Shown: in pieces, positions 41,701 through 52,069 of the stretch
Layout of the letters: every line of letters begins with the position of its first letter
Position numbering within the stretch: position 1 is the stretch's first letter
Source: Scolanthus callimorphus
Lineage: Eukaryota > Cnidaria > Anthozoa > Actiniaria > Edwardsiidae
Reading direction: 5' to 3'
Assembly: GCA_033964015.1 (NCBI GenBank)
Contig: CM066919.1
Location: 14,115,646 to 14,179,645 of the forward strand
Length of the DNA stretch: 64,000 bases
Program-made: the position numbers and the translations under genes
The notes under the pieces: model-generated
What the model saw: the letters and a program-made list of their open reading frames with translations, nothing else
What the model was told of the DNA's origin: nothing
Databases searched by the model: none

Positions 41701-44050
41701 TGGACTTCCGGTTTTCGTGTGTCCGTCGTCGCACAGGAAACCCACCAGTTTTGAGCGGGAAAATGAGCACGCGCGCGCTTGAATTTAGTTGGCGATGGTT
41801 GTGGCGATTTTTGTTTGAAGGGATTTATTTAGAGATTTTGTTATTTCGTGTTGGAATTTCCGACAAGTGAAGGAAAAATATTTTTCTTGTCCTCGTCAAA
41901 AACTGAAACGTTTCTAAAGCAAGCTGTCAAATCAAGGTATTTTAGACTAAAATTCAGATCTACCGCAATGAAACGGAGACAGATTATATATGTCGATGAA
42001 CACGGTTGTTTCACAAGGGAAAAGAAGCGAAGTTTAACAGCGAGGGACGGAGAATGGAGGCGAAATACAGCAGGGAATGACATGTCGGAAGACAAATGCG
42101 ACCGCTTAATCGAGAGAACGGGAAATTAATGTTTTCAGCATGACGATGGAGGTAGCCCTAGCCAACATGTCCAAACCTGAAGATGATTAAAAAAGGCAGA
42201 GACTAAAACTACCGAAAAAAGCGTCTAAAACTTTCTCGGAGTCTCAGAAGGAAAGATATAAGGACAGCGCCAGATAATCGTAGAGGGAAGGTCAAAACTC
42301 GGAAGACTGGCGTCGTGCCGTGAAGTGAAAAGTAGTAGAAAAACATTCTCAATGTAGGTCCTTGCCACGTTTAAATTTGACCGTAGTTTAAACTTTAAAT
42401 ATTTTTACCCTTTCAAAAGTATAAAAGTGGCATTCGACAACTATCGCAAATTTTCATTCACGTTTTTTCGCGCCCCGGCGGATCGCTACGCTACTTGGAA
42501 AATGACTGAAAGCTCATTGCGTTTGCTGTTTATTTTAGGATTCCAAGCGAAATACCGTCGCATTTTTAAGTGATTTTCAATTTGACAGCGATTCTACAGT
42601 ACTTCCGTTGCCATAGGTATTTGGTATTTTTAAAAAGTTTGGGAGAATTTATGATTTAAGCTTATTTGCTTGCGAAGGCAGCCATCTTGAATTGCACGTG
42701 GTCGAACTTTGAAAAAAACTATGCAATGCAATCTCCAAACGATATTAGCCAAACTCTTGACTGCTTGATTCAATTTCTAGGTTCCCAAGATATTTTTCTG
42801 GTTATGATAGGGTGTGCTTCACGGTGTATTCCGCATAAAACAGGCAAGTGGAGATTTTAGTCATTAGATTACTTTCTTTTACTGTCGGAAGGCACGAACA
42901 TTTTCAAATATATCTTGGGGATACAAAATTAAAATACCGTGTGAAAGTTTCCATATCCTCAGTGATGCAAAGACTTTTCCTAAGTGAAAAATAGACAAAC
43001 AAACAACTTAGTATAATGTAATCCATTTGAAAATCGAGTAACAATTGTAAAAAAATTATTTGAACAAAATAATTTACATCATAGTGTAGACTTCTTTCAT
43101 ACTGTTTTGATAGTATCTAAAATAATTCATTTCTTACAACACCAAACAATCGAAAATGAATCCTGAATGAATGAATTTGTCCAAACCCATAGAATTTATA
43201 TAGGCTAAAAAGCGACATGAAATGACCACCAACACTGTTGGCAACAGCCAGCACCATTCCTTCATGAACTTTGAAAAATTATTTCTCAGATTTCCTTGGA
43301 AATTTCTTCTCAGTGTTATCGCCAATTCTTTATTTTATCAACTTTAAAAAATGTTTTGTAATACACCATCTAAGTTTCCACTTTGTGACAAAAAATTACT
43401 CAATTTCTTGGTGGATTTCCTCTTAATCACTTTTTCCCCTTTCCCCTGTATGAAGCAGACTGAAATGCTTTTGCCATTGTTGGGCAACAGAGATCCCTCT
43501 CAAACAGAAACATGGTAAGAGGGAGTGATAAAAAAATTCAACCTATTTTCAATGCACTCTTTTCAGAGTGGCAAATCTTAAAGACTGAATGCTATTCATC
43601 CTTGATTTTATTTTTGATCATTTTATGGCTTAAGGGACTTCAGTATGTTCTGTTACTAAAATGTATAATAATATCCATGCCATAAGTGATAAAGCAGAAA
43701 AAAAAGAGATGGCTCTTGGACAGTGGCATATATTAACATAATATTAAATAATGAACACTCCCTAAGCAAGTAACGTCTGACAGCATTGTTTATCCTTCAA
43801 AATGTCAAAATAATAATAATAGCACTGCAAATGCATTAAATTGATTCTGTCTTGACAAGTATTTAGTAATCATAACACATGGACGGAAGAGAAGGGGGGG
43901 GGGGGGGGGGGGGAGGAGGGGGGCTTCAAGCAGCCCCTTTAATTTTCAGCAGATTTTCAACTTTTCTGTCTTATTGCTCCCAACCCAACATTGTTATTGC
44001 CATCTCTGTTCAGCCCCTTACTTCAAAATCTATTCTGCCATCCATGTAAT
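41701..44050. other. No gene recognised
   Basis: One 93-codon plus-strand frame (41848-42129, MLEFPTSEGKIFFLSSSK...) is basic and protein-like after residue 40 but matches nothing known to me. It could be part of a Helentron body or chance. A homopolymer G run lies at 43894-43913. Confidence 0.35.
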
Positions 44051-44058
44051 ACTAACTA

Positions 44059-44210
44059 CTTACTAACCGAGCGCGAGGGCAGTACGGAAAAATTCCAGAC
44101 TGAGGGATGAAATTTCTGGGACCGAGCCTCTGGGCGAGGTTCGTAAAGCAGAAATTTCAGCCCGAAGTCTGGAATTTTTCCGTACTGCCCGAGCAAACGA
44201 GGTTAGTAAG
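44059..44210. repeat. Palindrome, ~65-bp arms
   Basis: CTTACTAACC ... GGCAGTACGGAAAAATTCCA-GACT ... GAAATTTCTG pairs with CAGAAATTTC ... GGAATTTTTCCGTACTGCCC ... GGTTAGTAAG. Confidence 0.88.
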
Positions 44211-44213
44211 TTG

Positions 44214-45228
44214 TTTATTATATGGCATTTTCAAACAAAGTTAAATAAAACAAAAATACAAAGGGAGGAGACGAAGCGAAAGTCAAACTAAACCAGCCGT
44301 ACGACTTTTAATTTTATAAGCTTAACTTAAATTTGTGAACGACCAACACAAGAACACATAAAAAGCCATTAAATAAAAAGAAAAATGAACAGTATTTTAG
44401 CTGGAAAACGATCATAGTGAAAAGACAAACTGCAGAACAATAGCAAGCAGAATGATTTGATGGCGAAAGGCAGCTTGCAATTTATCGAGCGAAATAATCT
44501 TACATTACATGGAGTTTTCTTACCGTATTTTTCCATCATTTAGTTCTTTCCAACGACGACTAAATTTTCCAACCAAAGAGTTTAAAGAATGTTCATCCAG
44601 AGAGCCTTTGAGGATTTCAAATGATAATTCACAACTTCTCAATCTGGAAATAACCGACGAGCCAGGCGAAAATATTTTCACTGAAGTGGTTGTTGTTAGT
44701 TTTGTATCCGTGATTCATGTCCACTCTCGAGAACTAAGTTTTTAAAATCTTCGCTTGTATCCGCTGTTAGTTGCCCCTTATATTTCTGTTACATGTGAGT
44801 GAGAAGATTGTCTATGTGATGGAATATAGATTTCTTGAAAATCCATGTAAATCTGTTTGTCCTTTGTCAACAAGTCAATGAATCTCAACACGAAAACACG
44901 ACTAGTCTGCCGAGCGAAGTTCTCTGAAACTTCCCGAAATGTTTCCTTGTATTACACCCATCATTTCAGTTTCCACTCAATCCAGATGGTAGTTACGTTT
45001 ATAGAGGTTTTACAGTTCGGAAAGAAGAAAGGTTTAGCTTCCTCAACCACGACGAATGTTTCTTCTGTTTGAGTTTTGCTTTGCTTGAACGAACTCTGAC
45101 AGAGCCACGCGCGCTCGTTTTGTAAAATGGCGGGAATACGTATTTGCCCACGGGCAATACGGTAAAATTCTGCCCGCTGATTAGCCAATCAGAGCGCGCG
45201 TACTATCGTTGCCATATAATAAAATTAT
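44214..45228. mobile_element. Possible 1 kb element with TTTATTATATGGCA ends
   Basis: GTTTATTATATGGCA at 44214 and TGCCATATAATAAAAT ending about 45228 are inverted. GCCATATAATAAAC recurs at 60834 and a related ATTATATGGCAATGATAGTA at 63701. A 78-codon frame (44509-44745) has no recognised domain. Boundaries weak. Confidence 0.4.
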
Positions 45229-45250
45229 GTTAATATCAAGTTAATTTCTG

Positions 45251-45278
45251 TTTTTTTTTTTTTTGGGGGGGGGGGGGG
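45251..45278 (+). repeat. Homopolymer T14-G14
   Basis: Fourteen T followed by about fourteen G; likely a place of assembly or sequencing error. A similar G run is at 43894-43913 and C14 at 5743-5756. 45279-45939 otherwise holds nothing assignable. Confidence 0.85.
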
Positions 45279-45939
45279 TGTCCTACTGTTGTGTGCGACT
45301 CTGCTTTCTTTTTCTGTTTAGACCCCCCTCTGGCAGTAGCAAAACATTTTGACCCTCCCGAGGAGGATGCCAACCCCCCCTCCCCCCAGCCCACGCCATC
45401 ATCAATAATAAGCACTTCCTTGCAGTGGTTTCTCTCCCTCGCTTGCTGTCGGCCTAAGAGAGGAGGAAACCACTGCTCGCAGGGTAGCTTGAAGCATTTT
45501 GAGGGAAAACTTCTTACCCCCCATCTGCAGGGGACTTCAAAGAAAACTATGTATCATAAATTCAAGATGTACTATATGTTATAACCAAGGTAGTTTTAAA
45601 TGAACAATTAATTTATGGAAAACAACATGTACATGTAAAAGAGTGATGTGACCCCCCTGAAATGCTCACAAATGAGAATGGCCCTCCCCTTATGGTGCTT
45701 TAGATCAAGGATGCCCCTCAGAAGAAATGTTTTTTTTCAGTGGAAATTCAATAAATTTACAAAGAGGGTATGAGTAGAAAGACCAAAATTGGCAGCCACC
45801 TATTCTCTGCTCATTACATGGTTGGTATCTGTATTTTCTGGGATGAAATTTTTTTAATTTTATTAAATTTTAATTTCATTAAAAATACACTACACATGTT
45901 ATAAAATGTACATATATTGTGATTTAAATTAAAACAACT

Positions 45940-46262
45940 GATGACAAATAATTCCTTTTTTCTTTATTGCACTTGGTCTTTGTTAGAATCAGTCCATTGG
46001 GAGGGGTTAGTACCGTATTTTTTTCTGAAAGAGATTGTTTATCTTACTTCCACAGGCCATGCCTATTTTTATATATACCTTTATTGTGTCAGTTTAGCAA
46101 AATACCAAAAAAACAGTGTATACATATCAAGAGACATTTTTACTTTGAAAAGGATACGGTGACAAGCTATGTTCAATGCCAGCCATTTTTTTGGTTTATC
46201 AACACAGAAAAATATGTAACCGGGAGCTCCGCTTTTAGCCAGTGGCTAAATCTATATATTAG
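45940..46262 (+). mobile_element. Helentron-like 3' region F
   Basis: TATCAAGAGACATTTTTACT, CACAGAAAAATATGTAACCG then GGGAGCTCCGCT, hairpin TTTAGCCAGTGGCTAAA and TCTATATATTAG. About 250 bp aligns with the 3' part of element B. No CRE array upstream. The matching 5' end may be E at 41590. Confidence 0.68.
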
Positions 46263-46480
46263 TTTCTTGTTCTTAAGGTATGGGGAAAGGTTCAAGGGCT
46301 CTTTTGCCAAAAGCGTTGTAATTTCGACATCTTTTAAGCTACGTACATGTATTATATATCATTTTAAAGCGTTTGAAAGGTAGAACACAGATGTGATATT
46401 TTCATTAATTATTAATTAATTATTAATAAAATCAATAATTATTTGTCAAAAACAGATTTTCTCGTTTGACCAAGTTCTAG

Positions 46481-46949
46481 GGGGCCGTTTCTCGAAACGC
46501 CCGAGAATTCTCGGGCCCGAAAAGTTTGTTTTGAAATTTTAATAGATTGATCCCCAAGTTTTTCGTTTTCTTTTCTACCCTGATGGTTTAAGTAGTCTAG
46601 AAATTCATATCCGTGAATATGTATACTGCTTACGTCTCAAAAAAGAAATTTCCGATTTCATTGAAACCCTCAAATCGAAGAAAAATCACCCGAAAAGTCT
46701 CGGGAGGTCAGTTGCTCCCGAAAACTTTCCATTGTTTTTCACCCGAGTATTTCGGGCGCCCGAAAAGTTCGGTTTAAACTCACGTAATTCTTTAAGTACT
46801 ATGGAATAGAAATAACTACGAAAAGGGAGTTATACTATTAAAATCAGCAGGATAGAAAAGAAAACGAAAATCTTTTTGATAAATCCATAAAAATTGCAAA
46901 ACAAAGTTCTCGGGCCCGAGAATTCTCGGGCGTTTCGAGAAACGGGCGC
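46481..46949. mobile_element. MITE in X1, CCGTTTCTCGAAACGCCCGA ends
   Basis: GGGGCCGTTTCTCGAAACGC then CCGAGAATTCTCGGGCCCGA at the left and the inverse at 46908-46949. Flanked by CTAG on both sides (or TAG). Uninterrupted copies of the target (AAGTTCTAGTCCGTCAGAAT) stand at 51480-51499 and, inverted, at 48833-48852. Confidence 0.82.
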
Positions 46950-47350
46950 CTAGTCCGTCAGAATTCAATAGAACCACCAAGTTTTGTATCATCTTGGATG
47001 ACCCTAAGATGGACTCCAAGTGTGCCAGCGATGTTTACTGTGACAACTTGGCCATCCCGTAAAAAGTTTATCATTTAAAGATTTAAACCATTTTAAGGAA
47101 ATTAAATACCTGCAATACGTCTGACGATGGGTAATTAAGTGTTTTGAAGTTATTTCTGCCCATAATTTTCACAAGTTTTAGATAAAAGCGAATATTTCGA
47201 TGTCTGAGATCTCAAGAAACTCAAGATCCTTTGTTCTGTACTCGCTTTCTGATTGGCAAACTTCTTACAAAATGGCCCGGTTGACGTAGTCGCACAGTAA
47301 AATTTTCCTTTGTTCCAATTTTCTTTCAGTTCGAACTTTTTCGGTTACTA

Positions 47351-47696
47351 TCCTGATTGTGTTAGAATCACACCAGGATTTGAAAGCAATCATTCATCAA
47401 TAACTCTCTCGAGTTTTGGGCGATAATTCCTAAATCCTCTATTTTTTACAAGCGTTTTTCGAGGGCTACTCAAAGTTGTTTCATCCCTTGTCTCTTTTTA
47501 CGAAAAAGTGCCAGACGGAAACCATTTCGTGGTGATAAGGCCCTAGTGAGCGAGTCTGGGCAAAGCATAATTAGCCAATCAGAAAAGACCAGAACGCAGG
47601 GCAAAGAAAATAGATTTCCTTTCGCTTTATTCAGCGACAAATGGAAAGATTTTTATTATTTTTCTTTATTTAAACTGTAAAGGTGAGCTCCCTGTG
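47351..47696. mobile_element. 346-bp insertion in X1 between CTAT repeats
   Basis: X2 (inverted, 51614-51636) reads GGTTACTATCTAACTTCAAA. X1 reads GGTTACTAT, then 346 bp ending AAGGTGAGCTCCCTGTG, then CTAT and TTAACTTCAAA. Flanking CTAT at 47347-47350 and 47697-47700. The end AAACTGTAAAGGTGAGCTCC is found again, inverted, at 63652-63678. Contains no gene. Confidence 0.65.
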
Positions 47697-47749
47697 CTAT
47701 TAACTTCAAAAAGCTATAAAACCCTTAAATATCGAGCACACAAAAAATT

Positions 47750-48754
47750 AGCCTGAGTTAGCAGACGCCCGCTCAAAATCAAAAGATTTGAGCGAGACGT
47801 CTGAGCAATATAGCGAAATGTAACGTACTGGGTGGCGTGACACTGCACAGATCTGGGTAGTGATTCTGATTGGTAGACGCGTTTTGCCTGTGTCATGTTT
47901 ATCTTTGTGAGTTCAAGATGGCTTCGATAGCAATCAAAGCTGAAGTTCGGTCGATTTGAAACGTCTCAAAGCAGTGGTTTTATCTCGTTGCAAGCATTTT
48001 TAAGTTGAGAATTTATACGAAGACTAGTTGCAGCACTGCACAGACGTGTTTGTTGACCAACTTTGCCACTCAAGCTTGGCGTTAGCTTTGTATTACGTTC
48101 TATCGAGCATCTAGTAAACGAGTGAAACTTGGAGACTCGTTATGCTTCTAGTAAACGGGTGTAGCTTGGAGACTCTAATACCGAAGTCATTGTATAGCCA
48201 CGGATCAAATAGAGTCCGTGTTGAAACAGATACCGGGAACGGACGTTTTAATGGCAGTGAAACCGTCGAGTTTGAGTTCGAGTTTAGCATCGCATGCTCC
48301 GGCATGCGAAAGTTGCTAGCCGGGTCCTTCATAGGAGAGATCAATGGACTTATTACCACCATTATTGATTGCTTTATGAGGACATCATGAGCATGGCCAT
48401 CTCCATTTAAACGAAGCTAAGGTACAATTTGACTTTCCGATCACGAAGGCATCTTTACTTCTCATTGTACAGTGCTTGCGACTGGTCTTCGTATAAATTG
48501 TCAACTTTATAAGCGCTTGCAATGAGATAAAAACCTCTTCTTTAAGCGATTTCATATCGACCGATCTACAGCTTTGCTTCTGGTCGAAGCCATCTTGAAC
48601 TCACAAAGATAAACGCGGCAAGGCAAATAGCGCCGACCAATCAGAATCACTACCCAGATCTGTGCAGTGTCACGCCACCCAGTACGTTACTTTTGGCTAT
48701 ATTGCTCAGACGTCTCGCTCAAATCTTTTGATTTGAGTCTGTTAACTCAGGCTA
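47750..48754. mobile_element. 1005-bp Mutator-like MITE in X1, 9-bp target duplication
   Basis: Perfect 9-bp duplication ACAAAAAAT at 47741-47749 and 48755-48763. Ends TAGCCTGAGTTAGCAGACG / GTTAACTCAGGCTA with ~290-bp arms (GTGACACTGCACAGATCTGG, CAAGATGGCTTCGA). The empty site is in X2 (51548-51575, inverted: ACAAAAAATCGATGACTC). A 9-bp duplication with long arms is typical of Mutator-like elements. No transposase, so non-autonomous. Confidence 0.87.
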
Positions 48755-48898
48755 ACAAAAAATCGCTGGCACACTTTTGGAGGCAACCTAAGTATAATTA
48801 TTTCTGATAGAAAACTGGGTGGTTCTATTGAATTCTGACGGACTAGAACTTGATCAAACGAGAAAATCAGTTTTTGACCAATAATTATTGATTTTAAT

Positions 48899-49406
48899 CT
48901 CTCAGACCTGTTCACCCCCACTCACCAAATGCATAATTACAATACACGATCCTCGACAGCTGGTAACTACTACATTGACCATTCTCGACTTAATCTTTTA
49001 AAAACCTCATTTTCTAGAATGGGCCAAAGGATCTGGAATAGTGTTCCAGAAAAATTAAGAAAACTACCAAAACATATATTTAAGAAACAAATGACAACGA
49101 TTTTATTCGAAACTCTTTGTGTTCAGGACAGTTATGCTGACATACAAAGCATTATGAACAGTATTAGCAAAATTACAAAGTAAAATGAAAAGCTTTTGGC
49201 CATATTTATTTATTTCCTTTGATAAGAATATATTTTATTAGTTTATTGTTATCGTGTTCTGTGTTATTCTGTAACTTTGGTATTCTAATGTAAAAAAGTA
49301 ATTGTATTTAACGTCCACACACTGCCTGCCTTGATTAGCTCCGCTATTTGCAGGTAGTGTGCGTTTTTAACTTATGTCAAAAATAACAATAAAGATTGAG
49401 ATTGAG
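48899..49406 (+). mobile_element. 5'-truncated LINE (CR1/L2-like) with 8-bp target duplication
   Basis: Frame to 49183 reads DLFTPTHQMHNYNTRSSTAG, YYIDHSRLNLLKTSFSRMGQ, RIWNSVPEKLRKLPKHIFKK, the C-terminal tail of a non-LTR reverse transcriptase. A 220-bp 3' UTR ends AATAAAGATTGAGATTGAG. ATTTTAAT flanks it at 48891-48898 and 49407-49414. The frame is intact to its stop, so the insertion is among the youngest here. Confidence 0.88.
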
Positions 49407-49638
49407 ATTTTAATAATAATTTATCAATAATTGATAAAAATATCATATTTGTGTTCTACTCTTCAAAAGCTTGAAGTAATGTTTACAAAACGAGCTGGAG
49501 TGTTTTAAAAACACGACAGCAAGTTTTGTAAACTACTTCTAAAAGGGTTGCCAGTAATAATTCATAATTCCAAGTTAGTTTAAAAAAAGGAAAATATATT
49601 TGTAAGAACTACTTCATTGAAATCGAGATATAAGAAAT

Positions 49639-49778
49639 CGCAGCGTGTTGAGCGTTTGCCTCTGACCACTGTTCAACGGGTTCGATTCCCAGTCGGGGTC
49701 AGTTGGGATTTTTCTCAGCTGTTTCGAACCTTGTGATCTTCGGGGTTTGAAGTGATTCGTCATTTCTCCTGTGTTTCA

Positions 49779-49810
<32 letters not shown>

Positions 49811-49880
49811 CGTCTCTTAAACCACTAGCACTTAATCAGAACTTGAAGGACGTTAAAACCACAGAACTCACCAAAGAATG
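49639..49880 (+). mobile_element. tRNA-derived SINE, MetaSINE-like
   Basis: A tRNA-like head with box B GGGTTCGATTCCCAGTC (49678-49694) and a degenerate box A (GTGTTGAGCGTTTGCC) is followed by TTTCACGTCTTTCGGATGAG and CCGAGGTCCCGTCTCTTAAA (49775-49820). That is the conserved central block of animal MetaSINEs (GGATGAGACGTTAAACCGAGGTCCC in others). The tail GGACGTTAAAACCACAGA is also typical. Non-coding, Pol III-type head. Confidence 0.68.
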
Positions 49881-50047
49881 ATATATCTAACAACCACTCA
49901 TGATTGTAAACTGCATTGTATAAATTGCAGTCCGCATTTAACAGGATCAGATATTTCCGGTATACAAAATGCATACATTTAGAACATGAGTAATAATACA
50001 TGTATCTATCTTAAAAACAGACGAAATGACAACAATTTAGAGTTAGA

Positions 50048-50132
50048 GTTAATTACCGAGATTCGAGGCAATAACCCAAATACATCCCAAGGGCCGTAGG
50101 CCTACGGGATGCAGAGAATCGAGGTAATTAAC
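50048..50132. repeat. Short palindrome
   Basis: GTTAATTACCGAGATTCG pairs with CGAGGTAATTAAC and the inner CATCCCAAGGGCCGTAGG with CCTACGGGATG. Confidence 0.75.
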
Positions 50133-50384
50133 GGACTTAGTTTACAGTTGACAAGATTTTCAGAAAGAGGAACAAATGAAATGCATTCTTCTCATTGAAT
50201 TTTACAGTTTTGAAAAGGAGTACAGTTTACAATTGTAAATGATGGCGCATTCCAATAGGAACTATTGTTAGTTATTTAGCTGCTTTCTCAGAAGTGCGTT
50301 CCCTAGAGAAACGCTTATTGCAATGAATTTTTTCCATGCACAATAAAGTTGTGATGCAGAGGATTTTTTCGATAAATGATCTAA

Positions 50385-51161
50385 GGTACCTCGAGATTGA
50401 GTGATTGCCTCCGTGTAACCAAAGTTTGAATAAATTCTACAAGCAGGGCTATAATTTATGTTGGTACTTCATGGTTGTAAATTGAAAGCTCAAAGAAAGG
50501 TCACGCTTTTTTTTAATGAAAATTAACTATTTCTTTCTCCCCACGCATCAGCTCACCGCGAAATTTGGGCCTACTTTTACGAAATTTGGTCTGATTTTAA
50601 AAATCGTAGTTTTTTTCGAGTCAAATTTTTGGACGACCACAACTGATCAATGTGAAGTTTGTCTCCAACGTTTCATATCAATTGAAAACCTCTAAGGCTA
50701 TCAACAGGGAACGCAAAGTTCGATAAATATTGGACCTTCAAGCATGACCTTCCTCAAACACATACGCTATAAAAACCTTCAATTTATTACCATGACCATA
50801 CAAGTACCAAACTCTGCCATGGTAATTCACTACAGTGAATTTTAAATAAATTATAGCCCTGATTTAGAAATCCTAAAAAATATCTTTAGATCGGGCTTGT
50901 AGAAAAATTTAGTCAAACTTCGGTTACACGGAGGCAATCACTCAATCTCGAGGTACAGCCTGAAACTGGCGTAAGAGTAAAAATAGCTGTGGCCCGATTG
51001 TCACGGTGATACTAACTCCGATCTCCCCAACTTTTGTACTGACATGTATTTCAGTCTATGATGTGTTATATTGGCTGGGCTATAGAAATCAACCTGTTTT
51101 TATGTGAGAGGTTCAAAATTGGTTGGCATGGGTGCAAAATTACTGGTTCCATCCACGTTAA
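50385..51161. repeat. Dispersed repeat family Y, copy 2 with inverted arm
   Basis: 50745-51155 is a direct match to 33080-33530. 50395-50600 carries the same family inverted (ACCTCGAGATTGAGTGATTG versus CAATCACTCAATCTCGAGGT at 50935), making a fold-back. Ends near TTAATG (51160). Confidence 0.7.
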
Positions 51162-51162
51162 T

Positions 51163-51830
51163 GTATGGGGAAAGGTTCAATGGATCCTTTGGCAAAATTG
51201 TTTTTAAGATAGGTACATGTATTATATATCAGCTTTTGAAGAGCAGAACACAAATGTGATATTTGTATTAATTATTAATAAATCATTAATAATATCAATA
51301 ATTGAACTCTTTTATGAATTACCATACCACTTGTCCTTGTACCTTGACAATGGCGTCATGAGGCCGCCGAAACGTCGATTTAATTTTATTTCGCTAGTTT
51401 TTACTTGTTGATGTGTCTCTAAATCATTACTTAATATCAATAACTATTTGTCAATTGTTTCATTTTCTCGTTTGATCAAGTTCTAGTCCGTCAGAATGCA
51501 ATAGAACCACCCAGTTTTGTATCAGAATTACTGATACTAAGGTGGACTCCAAACGTGAGTCATCGATTTTTTGTATGGTCGATATTTAGGGTTTTATTGC
51601 TTTTTGAAGTTAGATAGTAACCGAAAAAGCTCGAACTGAAAGAAAAATCGTAATCAAATTGGAACAAAAGAAAATTTTTGAAAAATCGCTGCCACAGTTT
51701 TGGAATCCAGTTTTGACAAAAAATTATTTATTTTATTAATAATTAATTAATAACTAGTGAAAATATCACATCTGTGTTCTACATTTCAAACGCTTTAAAA
51801 TGATGTTTTTAAACTTGTTATGCAAGCATG
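51163..51830. mobile_element. Inverted-repeat element X2 (cleaner copy)
   Basis: The left end GTATGGGGAAAGGTTCAATG; the right part GAAAATATCACATCTGTGTT then CTACATTTCAAACGC, the inverse of the X1 left arm. Lacks all four X1 insertions and so dates them, but carries its own (51302-51420). Confidence 0.75.
51302..51420 (+). repeat. Short Penelope-like or LINE tail fragment in X2
   Basis: Contains AATGGCGTCATGAGGCCGCC then GAAACGTCGATTTAATTTTA. Bounded by direct repeats TAATATCAATAA (51290-51301, 51432-51443), extended upstream by AAATCATTA in both, about 22 bp. Variable long duplications fit Penelope-like insertion. Confidence 0.5.
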
Positions 51831-51837
51831 AGATTTG

Positions 51838-52040
51838 TGCCATCGATAACGTCATGCCACGTGACTTTGGTGGTGCACTTATCATGCCTCGAATACAACT
51901 TTACCCAAGTTTGGTCACTTAGCGATATCAATTTTTTCTATTTTTGATGACGTCATGCTTGTCCCCCTGTGCCACGAGGATAACTTTATCCATGTTTGGT
52001 CACTAGAGATGTTCCGTTCTCGAGATATTATGAGCGAGCG
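51838..52040 (-). repeat. Two decayed CRE satellite units, minus strand
   Basis: CATCGATAACGTCATGCCAC-GTGACTTTGG and TTTTTGATGACGTCATGCTT with CCCAAGTTTGGTCAC / CCATGTTTGGTCAC, the reverse complement of the 21-26 kb unit. No Helentron-like ends seen beside them. Confidence 0.65.
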
Positions 52041-52069
52041 AGGTGAGCGAGTGATATTCCACGATTTAA

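Larger units (their letters stand above)
46275..49480. mobile_element. Inverted-repeat element X1, with four later insertions
   Basis: The left arm (GTATGGGGAAAGGTTCAA ... GTACATGTATTATATATCA ... GAACACAGATGTGATATTTT ... CTCGTTTGACCAAGTTCTAG) is repeated inverted at 48764-48890 and 49407-49480. Comparison with copy X2 (51163-51830) exposes clean insertions at 46481-46949, 47351-47696, 47750-48754 and 48899-49406. No transposase frame. Confidence 0.75.

Noticed and set aside
45291..45584. 97-codon frame rich in proline (MCDSAFFFCLDPPLAVAKHF...)
   Set aside because: Starts beside a homopolymer run. C-rich composition explains the proline content and no domain is recognisable.
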